From Cryomorphaceae bacterium (GTDB taxonomy: Bacteria; Bacteroidota; Bacteroidia; Flavobacteriales; UBA7430): DNA of 64,000 nt. Positions 28,483-39,320 of the stretch are shown here, in pieces. The stretch lies in contig BOWN01000002.1 in NCBI GenBank assembly GCA_019649675.1, forward strand, positions 175,704 to 239,703, in the 5' to 3' direction. Within the stretch, counting starts at the first letter, position 1. Each line of letters starts with the position of its first letter. The notes beneath the pieces are model-generated. The model did no database searches. It saw only the letters and a list, made by a program, of their open reading frames with translations, and was not told the origin of the DNA. Made by a program: the position numbers and the translations under genes.

Positions 28483-29861
28483 TAATCTTCTTCAGGATTA
28501 TACGCATTAATCTCATTTACTGCCTGACCACTTACATTTTTTAAAGCAGTATTTTTCAATTCCTCAGTAGAAATCAACTTACGGTTTGCTTTCAATAAAT
28601 TTTGAATTTGTCTTCTATCCTGATAACTTGTATTTATAACATCTGTATCGCTATTAATCAACTTATTACTCCAGCTTCCGGACAAAAGATTTTTTGTATT
28701 TGCATCATAAGTAATATACCAAACTTCATCCTCTAGAGTTTCAGATACTAAATTTGTCTTTAATATTTCTCCTGTTTCAGTAGAGATCAACTTATATTCA
28801 ACTGTCAAACTTACAGAATTGGTTCCGAAGAATTCATTGTAATGAACCTTCTTATATTTCGTAACCAAATCATATTCTTTAGTACTTTCATTGTATTGCT
28901 TCTGCTGATACGATTCCCAACCTTTTTTTCGACTTGGTTTTATAGATGCTTGTTTAACATCAAGACTCACCAATCGTCCTACTAAAAGGGCTTTAGCTCC
29001 AAACAAATCTCCTGCCTGAGCAGCCGTGTTAGCATCTACTAGGCCACTAATCCCTAATTCTTGCTCAGCCAATATAGTTTGAATATGAACCCGATCAATA
29101 ATTTTAATAAAAGTGCTCTTATTCTTTATAAAGAGATTTAAAAACTGAGACTCAAAAGCTTTATGTGCGTTTACAACTTTAGTTGCATTTTCAAAAGGAA
29201 GCATGGCAATTGGATATTGTGCTTCTTTTAAAGCGTAAGCACGCAATTCTTCACTATCCTTATACGAAACTGTACGTCCAAAAAGATCATATGCCTTTCT
29301 ATATTTTTTCATTTCTAAAGCTTTATTACCCTTTCGGTAAAGCGGTTCTAAACGTGCGTAAGACTTCAATTCAGCAACATCTTTATAGTCAGCTTTAAGC
29401 CCTAGTATTTCATCTAGTTTTGCAGCCCCAAGATCAAATTCTTCTTTATCCAAATATGATATAGCTTCCTCATAAAGCTGAGCCAGATAAACCGATAAAT
29501 CTTCATTATAATATGTGGTATAGTAATCAGGAATCTCCAAAGACACATTATAAATTTTAGCATTTTTTTGCCAATCTAGAGCCTTTAGATAACTATAAAC
29601 AGATGATTTGGAATCATTGGCTGTATGCGATTTAAAAAAGTCTGCCAAATAATCATCCATGACCAATTGCCCCGAACGCTTTAAGCCCATAGCCGCATCA
29701 ATATTTGTGCTTTTTCGCTCTAAGGCCAACAAATAATATGCAGATGCTTCGCTATACATTCCTTGCTGCTCGAAGGCAACAGCCTTTTTTGTCATCTTCT
29801 TTGTTCCAGAACAAGAGAGCAAAAAAACTGCTAATAAAGATAATAAATAGGTACGCTTCAC
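28482..29861 (-). CDS. CsgG/HfaB-like lipoprotein with N-terminal helical repeats
   Basis: The frame is open to a TTG at 29882, but that codon lies within the promoter element. The GTG at 29861 begins a clean lipoprotein signal (VKRTYLLSLLAVFLLSCSGTKK). Three helical TPR-like repeats lie at about 20-200. A CsgG-type core follows, with YPIAMLPFENATK, FIKIIDRVHIQTILAEQELGISGLVD and the AQAGDLFGAKALLVGRL glycine-rich motif. CsgG itself is the curli secretion pore; Bacteroidota carry many CsgG-like lipoproteins of unknown role and no curli genes are seen here. It is first in a pair with the LPP20-like lipoprotein. Confidence 0.75.
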   Translation of the reverse strand: MKRTYLLSLLAVFLLSCSGTKKMTKKAVAFEQQGMYSEASAYYLLALERKSTNIDAAMGLKRSGQLVMDDYLADFFKSHTANDSKSSVYSYLKALDWQKNAKIYNVSLEIPDYYTTYYNEDLSVYLAQLYEEAISYLDKEEFDLGAAKLDEILGLKADYKDVAELKSYARLEPLYRKGNKALEMKKYRKAYDLFGRTVSYKDSEELRAYALKEAQYPIAMLPFENATKVVNAHKAFESQFLNLFIKNKSTFIKIIDRVHIQTILAEQELGISGLVDANTAAQAGDLFGAKALLVGRLVSLDVKQASIKPSRKKGWESYQQKQYNESTKEYDLVTKYKKVHYNEFFGTNSVSLTVEYKLISTETGEILKTNLVSETLEDEVWYITYDANTKNLLSGSWSNKLINSDTDVINTSYQDRRQIQNLLKANRKLISTEELKNTALKNVSGQAVNEINAYNPEED

Positions 29862-29879
29862 ATTAACAATATATTTAAA

Positions 29880-29887
29880 CAAATATA
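29880..29887 (-). promoter_or_regulatory. -7 promoter element (TATATTTG) for the CsgG/LPP20 pair
   Basis: Exact TAnnTTTG on the minus strand, 18 bases before the GTG at 29861. A minus-strand TTTG lies at 29916-29913, a slightly long 25-base spacing. This argues against the TTG start at 29882, which would overlap the element. Confidence 0.5.
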
Positions 29888-29925
29888 ATCAAGATATTAA
29901 ATAACAATCTAACAAATGAAAAGTG

Positions 29926-29933
29926 TATTTTTG
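29926..29933 (+). promoter_or_regulatory. -7 promoter element (TATTTTTG) for yaaA
   Basis: Exact TAnnTTTG match 14 bases before the yaaA ATG, back-to-back with the minus-strand promoter for the lipoprotein pair. Confidence 0.45.
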
Positions 29934-29947
29934 TAAAAAAATAACCT

Positions 29948-30700
29948 ATGCATCTTCTCATTTCGCCAGCAAAAACTTTAGATATGAATGAATCAATAGC
30001 TGTTCAAAAAAGCACGCTATCGCCATTCATAGAAGAATCTGCTGTATTGATAAAAGACCTGAAAAAGTTAAAATCAACAGAGATTCAAGACCTAATGAAA
30101 GTAAGCTCAAAAATTGCTGAGCTTAATGCCGAGCGTTTTCATCAATGGGCTTTACCTTTTAATAAATCAAACGCCAAAGCAGCTATTTATGCTTTTAAAG
30201 GGGATGTTTACACTGGTTTAGATGCTGAAAGCTTATCTAAAGATGACCTCGATTTTGCTCAAAATCACTTAAGTATATTATCAGGTCTATACGGCCTGTT
30301 ACGTCCATTGGATTTGATGCAGGCCTACCGACTCGAAATGGGGACTAAATTTGTAAATACAGGAGGTAAAAACCTTTACGAATTCTGGGGAAATAAAATT
30401 ACCGAAGAAGTTAACAAAAGAGAACAAGAATATATAATTAATTTGGCCTCCAACGAATATTTTAAATCGATAAATAAAAAAGATTTAAATGCTGAAATCA
30501 TTACGCCTGTATTTAAGGACGAAAAAAATGGTACCTTAAAAATTATTAGCTTTTACGCTAAAAAAGCCCGTGGCATGATGACACGATTCATCATTCAAAA
30601 CCGCATCAAAAATATAGATGAAATAAAAAATTTCAATTTAGGTGGATATGTATTTAGTGAAAGCCTTACCAACTCTAAAGAATGGGTTTTCACAAGATGA
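29948..30700 (+). CDS. yaaA: Peroxide-stress protein YaaA (DUF328/UPF0246)
   Basis: The start MHLLISPAKTLDM is diagnostic, as are AIYAFKGDVYTGLDA and LSGLYGLLRPLDLMQAYRLEMGTK, then LYEFWGNKIT and VFKDEKNGTLKIISFYAKKARGMM. In Escherichia coli YaaA limits intracellular iron and DNA damage during peroxide stress. 250 aa, intact, cytoplasmic. The stop overlaps the cvfB start by four bases (ATGA), indicating an operon. Confidence 0.93.
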   Translation: MHLLISPAKTLDMNESIAVQKSTLSPFIEESAVLIKDLKKLKSTEIQDLMKVSSKIAELNAERFHQWALPFNKSNAKAAIYAFKGDVYTGLDAESLSKDDLDFAQNHLSILSGLYGLLRPLDLMQAYRLEMGTKFVNTGGKNLYEFWGNKITEEVNKREQEYIINLASNEYFKSINKKDLNAEIITPVFKDEKNGTLKIISFYAKKARGMMTRFIIQNRIKNIDEIKNFNLGGYVFSESLTNSKEWVFTR

Positions 30701-31536
30701 GTATTGTAGGAGAAAAAATAAACTTAGAAGTTTTAAGAAAAACAGAAATTGGACTTTTCTTAGACACTGAAAACAGAGAATACGACGGCATTTTATTACC
30801 TAAACGATATGTACCAAAGGGAGTTGATGTGGGTGATTTTATTGAAGTATTCATCTACCGAGATTCCGAAGATCGTATTATTGCCACTCGACTGGAGCCT
30901 TATATTCGCATTGGTGAATTTGCTTATCTAACGGTAAACAAGGTAGAGTCGTATGGTGCATTTATGGATTGGGGATTGCCTAAAGATCTTTTTGTACCCG
31001 TTTCACAACAACGTTCATTAATGGTAAATGGTGGATACTATCTAGTTTACGCTTATTTAGATAAACAAACAGACAGAATTGCAGCGACAGCTAAAGTTCA
31101 CAGACATCTACAAAACGAAGCCAAAGATCTTGAAGTTGGACAAGAAGTTGAATTGTTAATTTGTGATGAAACAGACTTAGGTGTGCGTGTTATTGTAAAT
31201 AACAAATTTTGGGGATTAATTTTCCATAATGAAATCTTTCAAAATATCTGTGAAGGCCAAAAAACCAAGGGCTATGTAAAAGCCATTAGAGAAAGTGATA
31301 AAAAAATTGATATTACCCTAAAAAAAGAAGGAATGGCTGAAGTAAAAGATGCGCGTTCATTAATTATTGAAGCGCTACATGATTCTAATGGATTTTTACC
31401 ACTTCACGACAAATCAAATCCTGAAACAATCTACGAAGAACTTGAAATAAGTAAAAAAATCTTTAAAAAAGCCATTGGAAACCTTTATAAAGATAAAATG
31501 ATTGCCATTAAAAATGATGGCATACAATTATTGTAG
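30697..31536 (+). CDS. CvfB-like S1-domain RNA-binding protein
   Basis: The frame opens at 30682, but the ATG at 30697 overlaps the yaaA stop as ATGA and begins MSIVGEKINLEVLRK, as in the family. Three S1-like domains are visible: about 5-65 (with GDFIEVFIYRDSEDRIIATR), 68-135 (VESYGAFMDWGLPKDLFVP) and 145-215. A C-terminal winged-helix (about 220-279, ending MIAIKNDGIQLL) completes the CvfB plan. CvfB proteins bind RNA and affect virulence-factor expression in Staphylococcus; in Bacteroidota the role is not established. Intact. Confidence 0.85.
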   Translation: MSIVGEKINLEVLRKTEIGLFLDTENREYDGILLPKRYVPKGVDVGDFIEVFIYRDSEDRIIATRLEPYIRIGEFAYLTVNKVESYGAFMDWGLPKDLFVPVSQQRSLMVNGGYYLVYAYLDKQTDRIAATAKVHRHLQNEAKDLEVGQEVELLICDETDLGVRVIVNNKFWGLIFHNEIFQNICEGQKTKGYVKAIRESDKKIDITLKKEGMAEVKDARSLIIEALHDSNGFLPLHDKSNPETIYEELEISKKIFKKAIGNLYKDKMIAIKNDGIQLL

Positions 31537-31570
31537 AAAGGTATCTAAACTAAAGATAAAAGCGATCATT

Positions 31571-32812
31571 CTAATTGTCTGATTTGGGTTTCTTTTTAAA
31601 ATGTGCTTTTCCTTTATATTTTGAATTAAAACGCTTCTTATTATTAGGCTTCTTCCTTTTCTTATGTGGTTCATAAAGTGGCGCCTCTCCAAGACCATCC
31701 GGAAGTGGAATTTTATCAACTACTTTATCCATTAACGCTTCAATATTAAAAAATAGAATTTGATCTCTATCATTAATTAAAGTAATGGCATGACCATCAG
31801 ATTCATTTCGGCCTGTCCTCCCTATTCTATGAATATAATCTTCTGCATCAGAAGGTATGTCATAATTGATAACCAGTGAGATGCCTTTAATATCAATCCC
31901 TCTTGAAACAATATCGGTAGCAACTAAAGTCTTAAACTTTTTCGCTTTAAACTGCCCCATTACTTCTTCGCGTTCTTTTTGTTCTAGGTCTGAAGACATA
32001 GCTTTAGAAGGAATACCTTGAGACTTTAACTCACGCTGAATTATAGAAATATTCTTTTTAGTTGAAGAGAAGACGATGACAGACTCAAATTCCATACGCT
32101 TAAGAATATGCGCAACCAAAGGTGCTTTTTGCTTATCATATGCTAAATAAGCTTCTTGTCGGATGGTTTCTGCAGGTTTCGATATGGCAACATTAACACG
32201 AGCAGGGTTAATAAGAATATTTTGAGCCAACTTAACTATTTTTGGAGGCATTGTAGCAGAAAACAACAAAGTTTGTCTGTTCTTTGGTAGCTTATCAACA
32301 ATACGCATGATGTCATGATTAAAACCCATATCTAACATACGATCTGCTTCATCTAAAATTAAATACTCTATACCAGAGAGATCTATATTTGCTAGAGATA
32401 AAAATGATAATAGACGTCCGGGAGTTGCAATAATGACCTCAGTTCCCTTATTCAATGACTCTGATTGTTTTACCCATTCTTTTCCATCGCCACCGCCATA
32501 CACAGCCATAGAGCTCACATGAGCAAAATAAGAAAACCCATCAAATTGCTGATCTATTTGTTGAACTAATTCACGAGTTGGTGCTATAATTATGGCGCGT
32601 ATTTTCTTCTTTTTAACCTTATGAAGTTCATTCAATATAGGCAATAAAAAAGCTGCTGTTTTTCCAGTTCCAGTTTGGGCACATGCAATGATATCTCGTC
32701 CTTCCATTATAACAGGTATTGCTAATTCCTGAACAGGAGTTGGTTTTTCAAAATACATAGCATCTAAACCTTCTTGTATATCAATATGAAAATTCAGTTC
32801 CTTAAAAGTCAT
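31571..32812 (-). CDS. DEAD-box ATP-dependent RNA helicase (RhlE-like)
   Basis: 413 aa. Helicase motifs in order: Q motif TPVQELAIPVI, I AQTGTGKTAAF, Ia PTRELVQQ, Ib TPGRL, II DEADRMLD, III SATMPP, IV VIVFSSTKK, V VATDIVSRGID, VI HRIGRTGR. The basic C-terminal tail (KKRKKPNNKKRFNSKYKGK) is typical for RhlE-type helicases acting on ribosome assembly or mRNA decay. Intact; separated from murQ by 45 bases on the same strand. Confidence 0.92.
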   Translation of the reverse strand: MTFKELNFHIDIQEGLDAMYFEKPTPVQELAIPVIMEGRDIIACAQTGTGKTAAFLLPILNELHKVKKKKIRAIIIAPTRELVQQIDQQFDGFSYFAHVSSMAVYGGGDGKEWVKQSESLNKGTEVIIATPGRLLSFLSLANIDLSGIEYLILDEADRMLDMGFNHDIMRIVDKLPKNRQTLLFSATMPPKIVKLAQNILINPARVNVAISKPAETIRQEAYLAYDKQKAPLVAHILKRMEFESVIVFSSTKKNISIIQRELKSQGIPSKAMSSDLEQKEREEVMGQFKAKKFKTLVATDIVSRGIDIKGISLVINYDIPSDAEDYIHRIGRTGRNESDGHAITLINDRDQILFFNIEALMDKVVDKIPLPDGLGEAPLYEPHKKRKKPNNKKRFNSKYKGKAHFKKKPKSDN

Positions 32813-32857
32813 ACTCTTTTATTTTTCAAAATGCTAAAAATCAATGTTCATAATAGT

Positions 32858-33667
32858 CTAATTACCATCTTTAAAAGCTTTCACTGCTAAGCGAACTGAA
32901 CCATGTTTTAATAAATATTCTTTAGCTTTTTTAATATCTAAATGAGTTGCTTCAGCAACCATTTGCGACCCTCTAGCCACTAACTTATCATTACTCAATT
33001 GCATGTCAACCATTTTATTTCCGTGAACTTTCCCAAGCTTAATCATTAAAGCTGTAGAAATCATGTTCAAGACCAATTTCTGAGCAGTACCCGCTTTCAT
33101 TCGTGTACTTCCAGTAACATATTCAGGACCAACAACAACCTCAATTGGGAAGTCTGAATATTTTCTAATTATCGAATTTGCATTGCAAGTTATACATCCT
33201 GTCAAAATATTTTCTTCTTGACACAACTTTAATGCACCAATAACATATGGAGTTGTTCCTGATGCAGCAATACCAATAACAGAATCTAATTCTGAAATAT
33301 TATTTTTCTGTAAATCTGCCCAACCCATTTCTAAGTCATCCTCTGCAAACTCAACTGCTTTACGAATAGCACCATCTCCTCCTGCAATTAAACCTACAAC
33401 CAAATCGTGAGAAACACCATAAGTTGGAGGGCACTCTGAAGCATCAAGAATACCTAACCGTCCACTTGTACCTGCACCTAAATAAAATAATCGACCACCT
33501 TTTTTCATTCTAGGTAAAATATTGACTACCAAAGCATAAATTTGAGGGATAGATGAACGTACTGCTTCAGGAACCTTAAAATCTTCCTGATTCATCTGAG
33601 TTAAAAGATTGAAAATGGTTTGATTATCTAGATTTTGATATAAACTTTCTTGCTCTGTTGTTCTCAT
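32858..33667 (-). CDS. murQ: N-acetylmuramic acid 6-phosphate etherase
   Basis: Cleaves the lactyl ether of MurNAc-6-phosphate to GlcNAc-6-phosphate in cell-wall recycling. The SIS-fold signature FYLGAGTSGRLGILDASECPPTYG and the second motif TGSTRMKAGTAQKLVLNMISTALMIKLG are intact, as is the catalytic glutamate of ASECP. 269 aa, slightly short of the usual 300 but complete at both ends. No anmK or transporter lies next to it. It lies between the E1 gene and the helicase gene on the same strand. Confidence 0.93.
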   Translation of the reverse strand: MRTTEQESLYQNLDNQTIFNLLTQMNQEDFKVPEAVRSSIPQIYALVVNILPRMKKGGRLFYLGAGTSGRLGILDASECPPTYGVSHDLVVGLIAGGDGAIRKAVEFAEDDLEMGWADLQKNNISELDSVIGIAASGTTPYVIGALKLCQEENILTGCITCNANSIIRKYSDFPIEVVVGPEYVTGSTRMKAGTAQKLVLNMISTALMIKLGKVHGNKMVDMQLSNDKLVARGSQMVAEATHLDIKKAKEYLLKHGSVRLAVKAFKDGN

Positions 33668-33702
33668 TAAAATTGAAGAATAATTAGTAGCAAATTATTT
33701 GT

Positions 33703-36109
33703 TTAATATATGCTAACATACTTCTCAGGGTCTACTTCTTTCATTAGGTCATATACCTTTTCAAAGACATCTCCTACAGAAGGTTTGGAGAAATAATCTC
33801 CATCTGTACCATAAGCAGTTCTATGCGATTTAGCAGTTAACGTTCTGGGATCGCTATCTAGATGAAAATAAGCCTTTTGTTCTTCAACAACTTTCTGCAT
33901 CATATAAGCAGTAGCACCTCCTGGAACATCTTCATCAATAAAAATCACACGATTGGTTTTAGCAATACTTTCTACAATTTTATGATTTACATCAAATGGA
34001 ATTAAAGACTGAACATCTATAACTTCTACAGAAATACCTTCAGCTTCTAATTCATTAGCAGCTTCCATAACAATTCGCCATGTAGAGCCATATGTTACAA
34101 GGGTAACATCAGTTCCATGCTTAGTAGTTTCAATAACTCCAACTGGAGTCCTGAAGTCTCCTAAATTAGAAGGCATTTTCTCTTTCAAACGGTAACCGTT
34201 AAGACATTCAATGATTAATCCGGGATCATCAGACTCTAACATGGTGTTGTAAAAACCAGCGGCTTTTGTCATGTTTCTAGGAACTAATATATTAATACCT
34301 CTAAGTGCATTAATAAGCATTCCCATAGGAGATCCAGCGTGCCATATACCCTCCAAACGATGACCACGTGTTCTTATAATTAATGGTGCTTTGACCACCA
34401 TGCGTCCGATAGTGAAGAGTAGCAAGATCATCACTCATAATTTGGACAGCATATAACAAATAGTCTAAGTATTGAATTTCTGCTATAGGCCTAAGACCTC
34501 TCATAGCCATTCCAATTCCCTGTCCGATAATGGTGGCTTCACGAATTCCTGTATCAAAAACACGAAGTTCACCATATTTCTCCTGCATTCCTTCTAGACC
34601 TTGATTAACGTCGCCTATTTGACCAGCATCTTCGCCAAAAACTAATGTTTCAGGCTTATTTTTAAATATGACATCAAAATTATCGCGAATAATAATTCTA
34701 CCATCAACATCCTTAGCATCATCATTATAAACTGGTAAAACTTCTTCGATTTTCAGTGAAGCTAAATCTGAGTCACTATAAAGATGACTACTGTATCTAT
34801 TTGCATTAATTTCTTTCTCTTTTTTAACCCAAGATGACAAATGTGATTTAGATATAGACTGATCATTTCGTACCATACGAAGACACTTTCTAGCAGAATA
34901 AAATACATCTTTACGAGAAGGCTCATTATAACCACTTAAATCATTAATGAGTTTTTCGATAAATACTTTATTTGAGCTATCATCTGCTATTTTAACCATT
35001 AAAGAAAGAACTTCTTGTTGTTCTTGTTTAATTGGATTTAAATATGCATTCCAAGCCTCAGCTTTTTCAAGCCTAACGATTTTTTTAGCCTCAGACATGA
35101 TCAAATCAATATCTTCCTGAGAAGAAATACCTGTTTGGACCATCCACTCACCCATTTTCTTAATTGGATCAAAATCAGCTTCCCACTTCAAACGCTGTTT
35201 AGACTTGTATCGTTCATGAGAACCAGATGTAGAATGACCTTGAGGTTGTGTCATTTCAGTCACATGAATTAAACAAGGAACATGTTCTTCACGAGCAATT
35301 TTTTCGGCTTTTTGGTAAGTTTCTATTAAAGAAGGGTAATCCCAGCCTTTCACACGAAAAATCTCAAATCCGGGATTGTCTTCATCTCTTTGAAAACCAT
35401 TTAAAACTTCAGAAATACTCTCTTTTGTTGTTTGATATTTTGAGGGTACAGATATGCCATAACCGTCATCCCATACAGATATAATCATCGGAACTTGTAA
35501 AACTCCTGCAGCATTAATTGTTTCAAAAAAGAGTCCTTCAGAAGTACTGGAATCTCCTATAGTTCCAAAAGCCACTTCATTTCCGTTATTTGAAAAGGAA
35601 TTCCAATCTTCTAATGACTTATTTTTTCGATAAATTTTTGATGCTTGAGCTAAACCTAACAATCGAGGCATCTGAGAAGCTGTGCAAGAAACATCTGCTG
35701 AAGAATTTTTAATTCCCATTAAATTCTTCCAAGTACCATCATTATTTAAAGTTCTTGAGGCATAATGCCCTGACATCTGACGACCACCTGATGAAGGCTC
35801 TAATTCTAAATCAGTATGTCCATATAATCCAGCAAACATTTGTCTAATTGACATTTGACCTATAGCCATCATAAAAGTCTGATCACGATAATAACCAGAA
35901 CGAAAATCACCTTCTCTAAAAACTTTTGACATAGCAATTTGCGCTAACTCCTTTCCAGCTCCAAAAATCCCAAACTTTGCTTTACCAGTAAGAACTTCTC
36001 GTCGACCCAATAAACTTGCTTCACGACTTTCACATGCCAAACGGAAATCTGACAATAATTCGTTTCGAAAGTCTACAAAAGAAATCTCTTTATTTTTTAA
36101 TAAAGTCAT
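33703..36109 (-). CDS. Fused alpha/beta E1 component of a 2-oxoacid (branched-chain type) dehydrogenase, frameshifted
   Basis: One 802-codon gene encodes the alpha part (about 1-480, thiamine-diphosphate motif [16 protein letters not shown] to [11 protein letters not shown]) joined to the beta part (from about 500, [23 protein letters not shown] to [16 protein letters not shown]). The C-terminal [21 protein letters not shown] is present. The fusion is the normal Bacteroidota arrangement of this E1. A one-base gap near 34391 breaks the frame after RTHGGQS; repair joins it to [25 protein letters not shown]1 decarboxylates the oxoacid and passes the acyl group to lipoyl E2; E2 and E3 genes are not in the window, so the exact substrate is inferred. 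Confidence 0.87.
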
Positions 36110-36252
36110 AAATATTAATGTCTATCTGTAAAGTTGCTGCAATTTACAAAAAAGCAACTAGGCATAAAATCAGTCCAATAAGCTCAAAATAAGGCCATTA
36201 TTAATTAAAGTTTATTAAAACACTTAGTGTTACACAATTACTATAAAGATTT

Positions 36253-37879
36253 TTAACCTAAAAAAGGATACCTGTAATCTGTTGGCGGAACAAATGTTTC
36301 TTTAATTGTCCTTGGAGAAACCCATCGTAATAAATTTAGTGCAGAGCCTGCTTTATCATTTGTACCAGAAGCTCTTGCTCCTCCAAAAGGTTGTTGCGAT
36401 ACAACTGCACCTGTTGGTTTATCATTAATATAAAAATTACCTGCTGCATTCTTCAATTTCTCTGAAGCCAATTCAATTGCATACCTGTCTTTAGAAAAAA
36501 CAGCACCAGTAAGTGCATATTCTGAAGTAGTATCTACTAATTTTAAAGTGGCTTCAAAATCATTTTCATCATAAACATATATTGTAATTACAGGCCCAAA
36601 CAATTCAGTTTCCATAGTTGTGTAGCGAGGTGTTTTAGCCAAAATTACTGTAGGTTCAATAAAATACCCTTCAGATTTATCATGGTTACCGCCAGCTATA
36701 ATCTCTGCATCAATATCCGATTTCGCCTGGTCAATATAAGAAGCTATCTTATCGAAAGAAGCTTCGTGAATCACGGCATTAACAAAATTAGAAAGATCAC
36801 CTGGGTCACCCATCTTTATTGAATTCAGATCTTCAAGCACATAAGACTTGACTTCTTCCCAAAGGTTTGATGGAATATAAGCACGAGAAGCCGCAGAACA
36901 TTTTTGCCCCTGAAATTCAAAAGCACCACGAACAATATAGCAGTAGCAACCTCTTTCGCTTCAGCCGATTTATGAACCATAATAAAATCCTTACCACCTG
37001 TTTCACCTACAATACGTGGGTAGGTCTTATAAGAATGAATATTGTTTCCAATTTGCTTCCATAAATTTTTAAATACATGTGTTGAACCTGTAAAATGTAA
37101 GCCAGCAAAGTCAGAACTTGCAAACACTTCATTGGAAATCTCAACCGGATCACCATAAACCACATTAATGACACCATCAGGTAATCCTGCCGCTTTAAAT
37201 AAATCAACAATCACCTGTGCAGAATAAACTTGAGCATCAGAAGGCTTCCATACAATGGTATTCCCCATCATTGCAGGAGCAGCACATAAATTAGCTGCAA
37301 TAGAAGTAAAATTAAATGGCGTAATAGCATAAACAAAACCTTCCAGTGGGCGAAACTCCATACGGTTCCATATACCATCAGAAGACTCAGGTTGTTCCAT
37401 GAAAATTTCAGTCATATACTGAACATTAAATCGCAAAAAATCAATCAGCTCACAAGAAGCATCAATCTCGGCTTGGTGAACATTTTTTGATTGTGCTACC
37501 ATAGTAGCAGCATTCATTCTGGCACGAAAAGGACCTGCTAAAAGATCTGCTGCTTTTAAAAATATAGAAGCTCTATGTTCCCATCGCATATTTGCCCAAT
37601 TTTCTTTTGCGTTTAAAGCAGCTTCAATCGCTTTTTAGCATGGCTTGCATTACCTTTATGGTAATGTCCAACAACATGTTGGTGTTTGTGAGGAGGTGTT
37701 ATTGTTGCTAAGTCATTTGAATGGATTTCTTCCGAGCCAATATACATTGGAATATCAATAACTTCTGACATCATTTTAGAATATTCCGTTAAAGTCACCT
37801 CTCGCTCTTTAGAGCCTGGCGCAAATGATTGTACCGGCTCACATGATGCGATTGGCACTTGATAGAATCCTTTCCCCAT
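36253..37879 (-). CDS. pruA: 1-pyrroline-5-carboxylate (glutamate semialdehyde) dehydrogenase, frameshifted
   Basis: Oxidises glutamate semialdehyde to glutamate in proline catabolism. The N-terminus MGKGFYQVPIASCEPVQSFAPGSKER, the NAD-fold motif FNFTSIAANLCAAPAMMGNT and VGETGGKDFIMVH are typical. The catalytic cysteine lies in GQKCSAASRA (codon 36898-36900), and the C-terminal GGARASGTNDKAGS is as in this group. Two breaks: one base in the T run near 37634-37638 (repair gives KAIEAALNAKENWANMRWEHR) and one near 36940. 542 aa after repair, normal length. A proline dehydrogenase gene is not adjacent. A promoter element lies upstream. Confidence 0.92.
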
Positions 37880-37915
37880 TTTATTTATGCTTATTTGTTA
37901 ATCTTAATTTGATAG

Positions 37916-37923
37916 CAAAAGTA
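37916..37923 (-). promoter_or_regulatory. -7 promoter element (TACTTTTG) for the P5C dehydrogenase gene
   Basis: Exact TAnnTTTG match on the minus strand, 36 bases before the ATG at 37879. Confidence 0.45.
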
Positions 37924-38016
37924 ACAAACTCATTTTAAAAATTTACACTTAAACTCTAGTAGTTCAATTCAAAATTGAAAAATAAATTACTAATAAACAT
38001 GTTAGATAAATTCAAT

Positions 38017-39300
38017 TTAAAACATGCCTCTAGTTGATATCTTTCTATATCCTAAAAGACGATCGTAACCGTAATCATAATCATATAAGTAAACAAAATA
38101 TAATAATCTTGAGAAGTTTGATAAAAATCACCATCTACAGCTTCTTGACTGGCTAACTGAGTATTTTCAGGAACAAACAAATAAGTATAATTATAATAAC
38201 CTTGTTTCAACAATAACGAAGTTTCATAACAACCCATTCGCTCGTCGTAATTTAATTTGGCTTCATCTTTTAGGTACCAATCTGTAAGTGCTCCAAAGAG
38301 ATACAAATCACCTTTATCTAGAAAAGGGTTTTGCTGCAAGCAAAAATTCACCCAAACATAATCGGCTTCAATCCGAGCATCATCCCTCTCTAAAATATTA
38401 GGCACATAATAGCCTTCAATATCTTGAATAAAACTATAAGCTTGATTACCCCATGGAACATCAGGATATAACAAAACAATATCTACAGTATCTTTAATAA
38501 TCTCTTGAACCCTTTCCGTGTAAAACCTAACACTCTTACAATCAAAAAAACGATATTCATTTCCTGCACCAAAACTAGATTCTTCCTCAAAATCGTAAAC
38601 CAATCGTTTACGTTCTACAAAACTTGGAGTCAAATTAGTGATTGTATTATCCCACCGATGACCTTGGTATATAGATAAATGGACATCATTAATAGGATTT
38701 ACATAATCTATATTTCCAAAATTAACTATAACATCTATTTCATGATCCGTATAACGTCCTTTGGCTAAAGTAGATTGTTGAACCCTAGCCTCTACAAATA
38801 ATTTATCATCATAAACCATAAAACGCTTTGTAAATAAAGGACTTCACTTTGCTTCAGTGTCATAAACTGTAAGAACATAATTTCCAGATTTTATAAATCG
38901 TAAATCAGAATTTGGCAAAACCAATTCATAATGAACATATGAAACTTTAGTATTAAAAGAAAAATCGAACGTTTGAATATAATTTTCAGGAAAACCATCA
39001 ATATACTCAGTAAAATGAAGATCTGAAACCGACCAATCAGAATTACAATGTGTTATTGAATACATGTAATCTTCGAATCAAAATTAAAATCATCAAATTG
39101 TAAAAGTAAACGCTCAGAAGAGTTCATATTATCAAAGGAAAATCAGTAAATGATTCAAATGGCTTTAAAACATACAAGTGTTTATTTTTAAACTGTGAAC
39201 AGAATCAGTCAAAATAAAACCAGGTTCCCAATCAGGTTGAGAAAACAAAACTTGTTCTAATAAAAATATAATAAACTATGATCTTTAAAATTGATTTCAC
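38017..39300 (-). CDS. Type IX secretion plug protein (DUF5103), frameshifted
   Basis: DUF5103 proteins include the plug that seals the SprA translocon of the type IX secretion system from the periplasm. Signs here: a signal peptide from a GTG at 39300 (KSILKIIVYYIFIRTSFVFS), then QPDWEPGFILTDSVHSLKIN after adding one base, then IMNSSERLLLQFDDFNFD. Next come MYSITHCNSDWSVSDLHFTEYIDGF, LVYDDKLFVEARVQQ and VIVNFGNIDYVNP. The C-terminal YFYNYTYLFVP-like segment and DYDYGYDRLLGYRKISTRGMF end at a stop at 38017. At least four breaks (about 39260, 39070, 38845, 38100). It fits with PorT at 10 kb. Promoter element upstream. Confidence 0.8.
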
Positions 39301-39320
39301 TTTCAAAGGATTTAAATGTC

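Noticed and set aside
33703..36109. E1 alpha and beta as two separate genes
   Set aside because: A single missing base near 34391 explains the break, and the fused form is the usual one in Bacteroidota.
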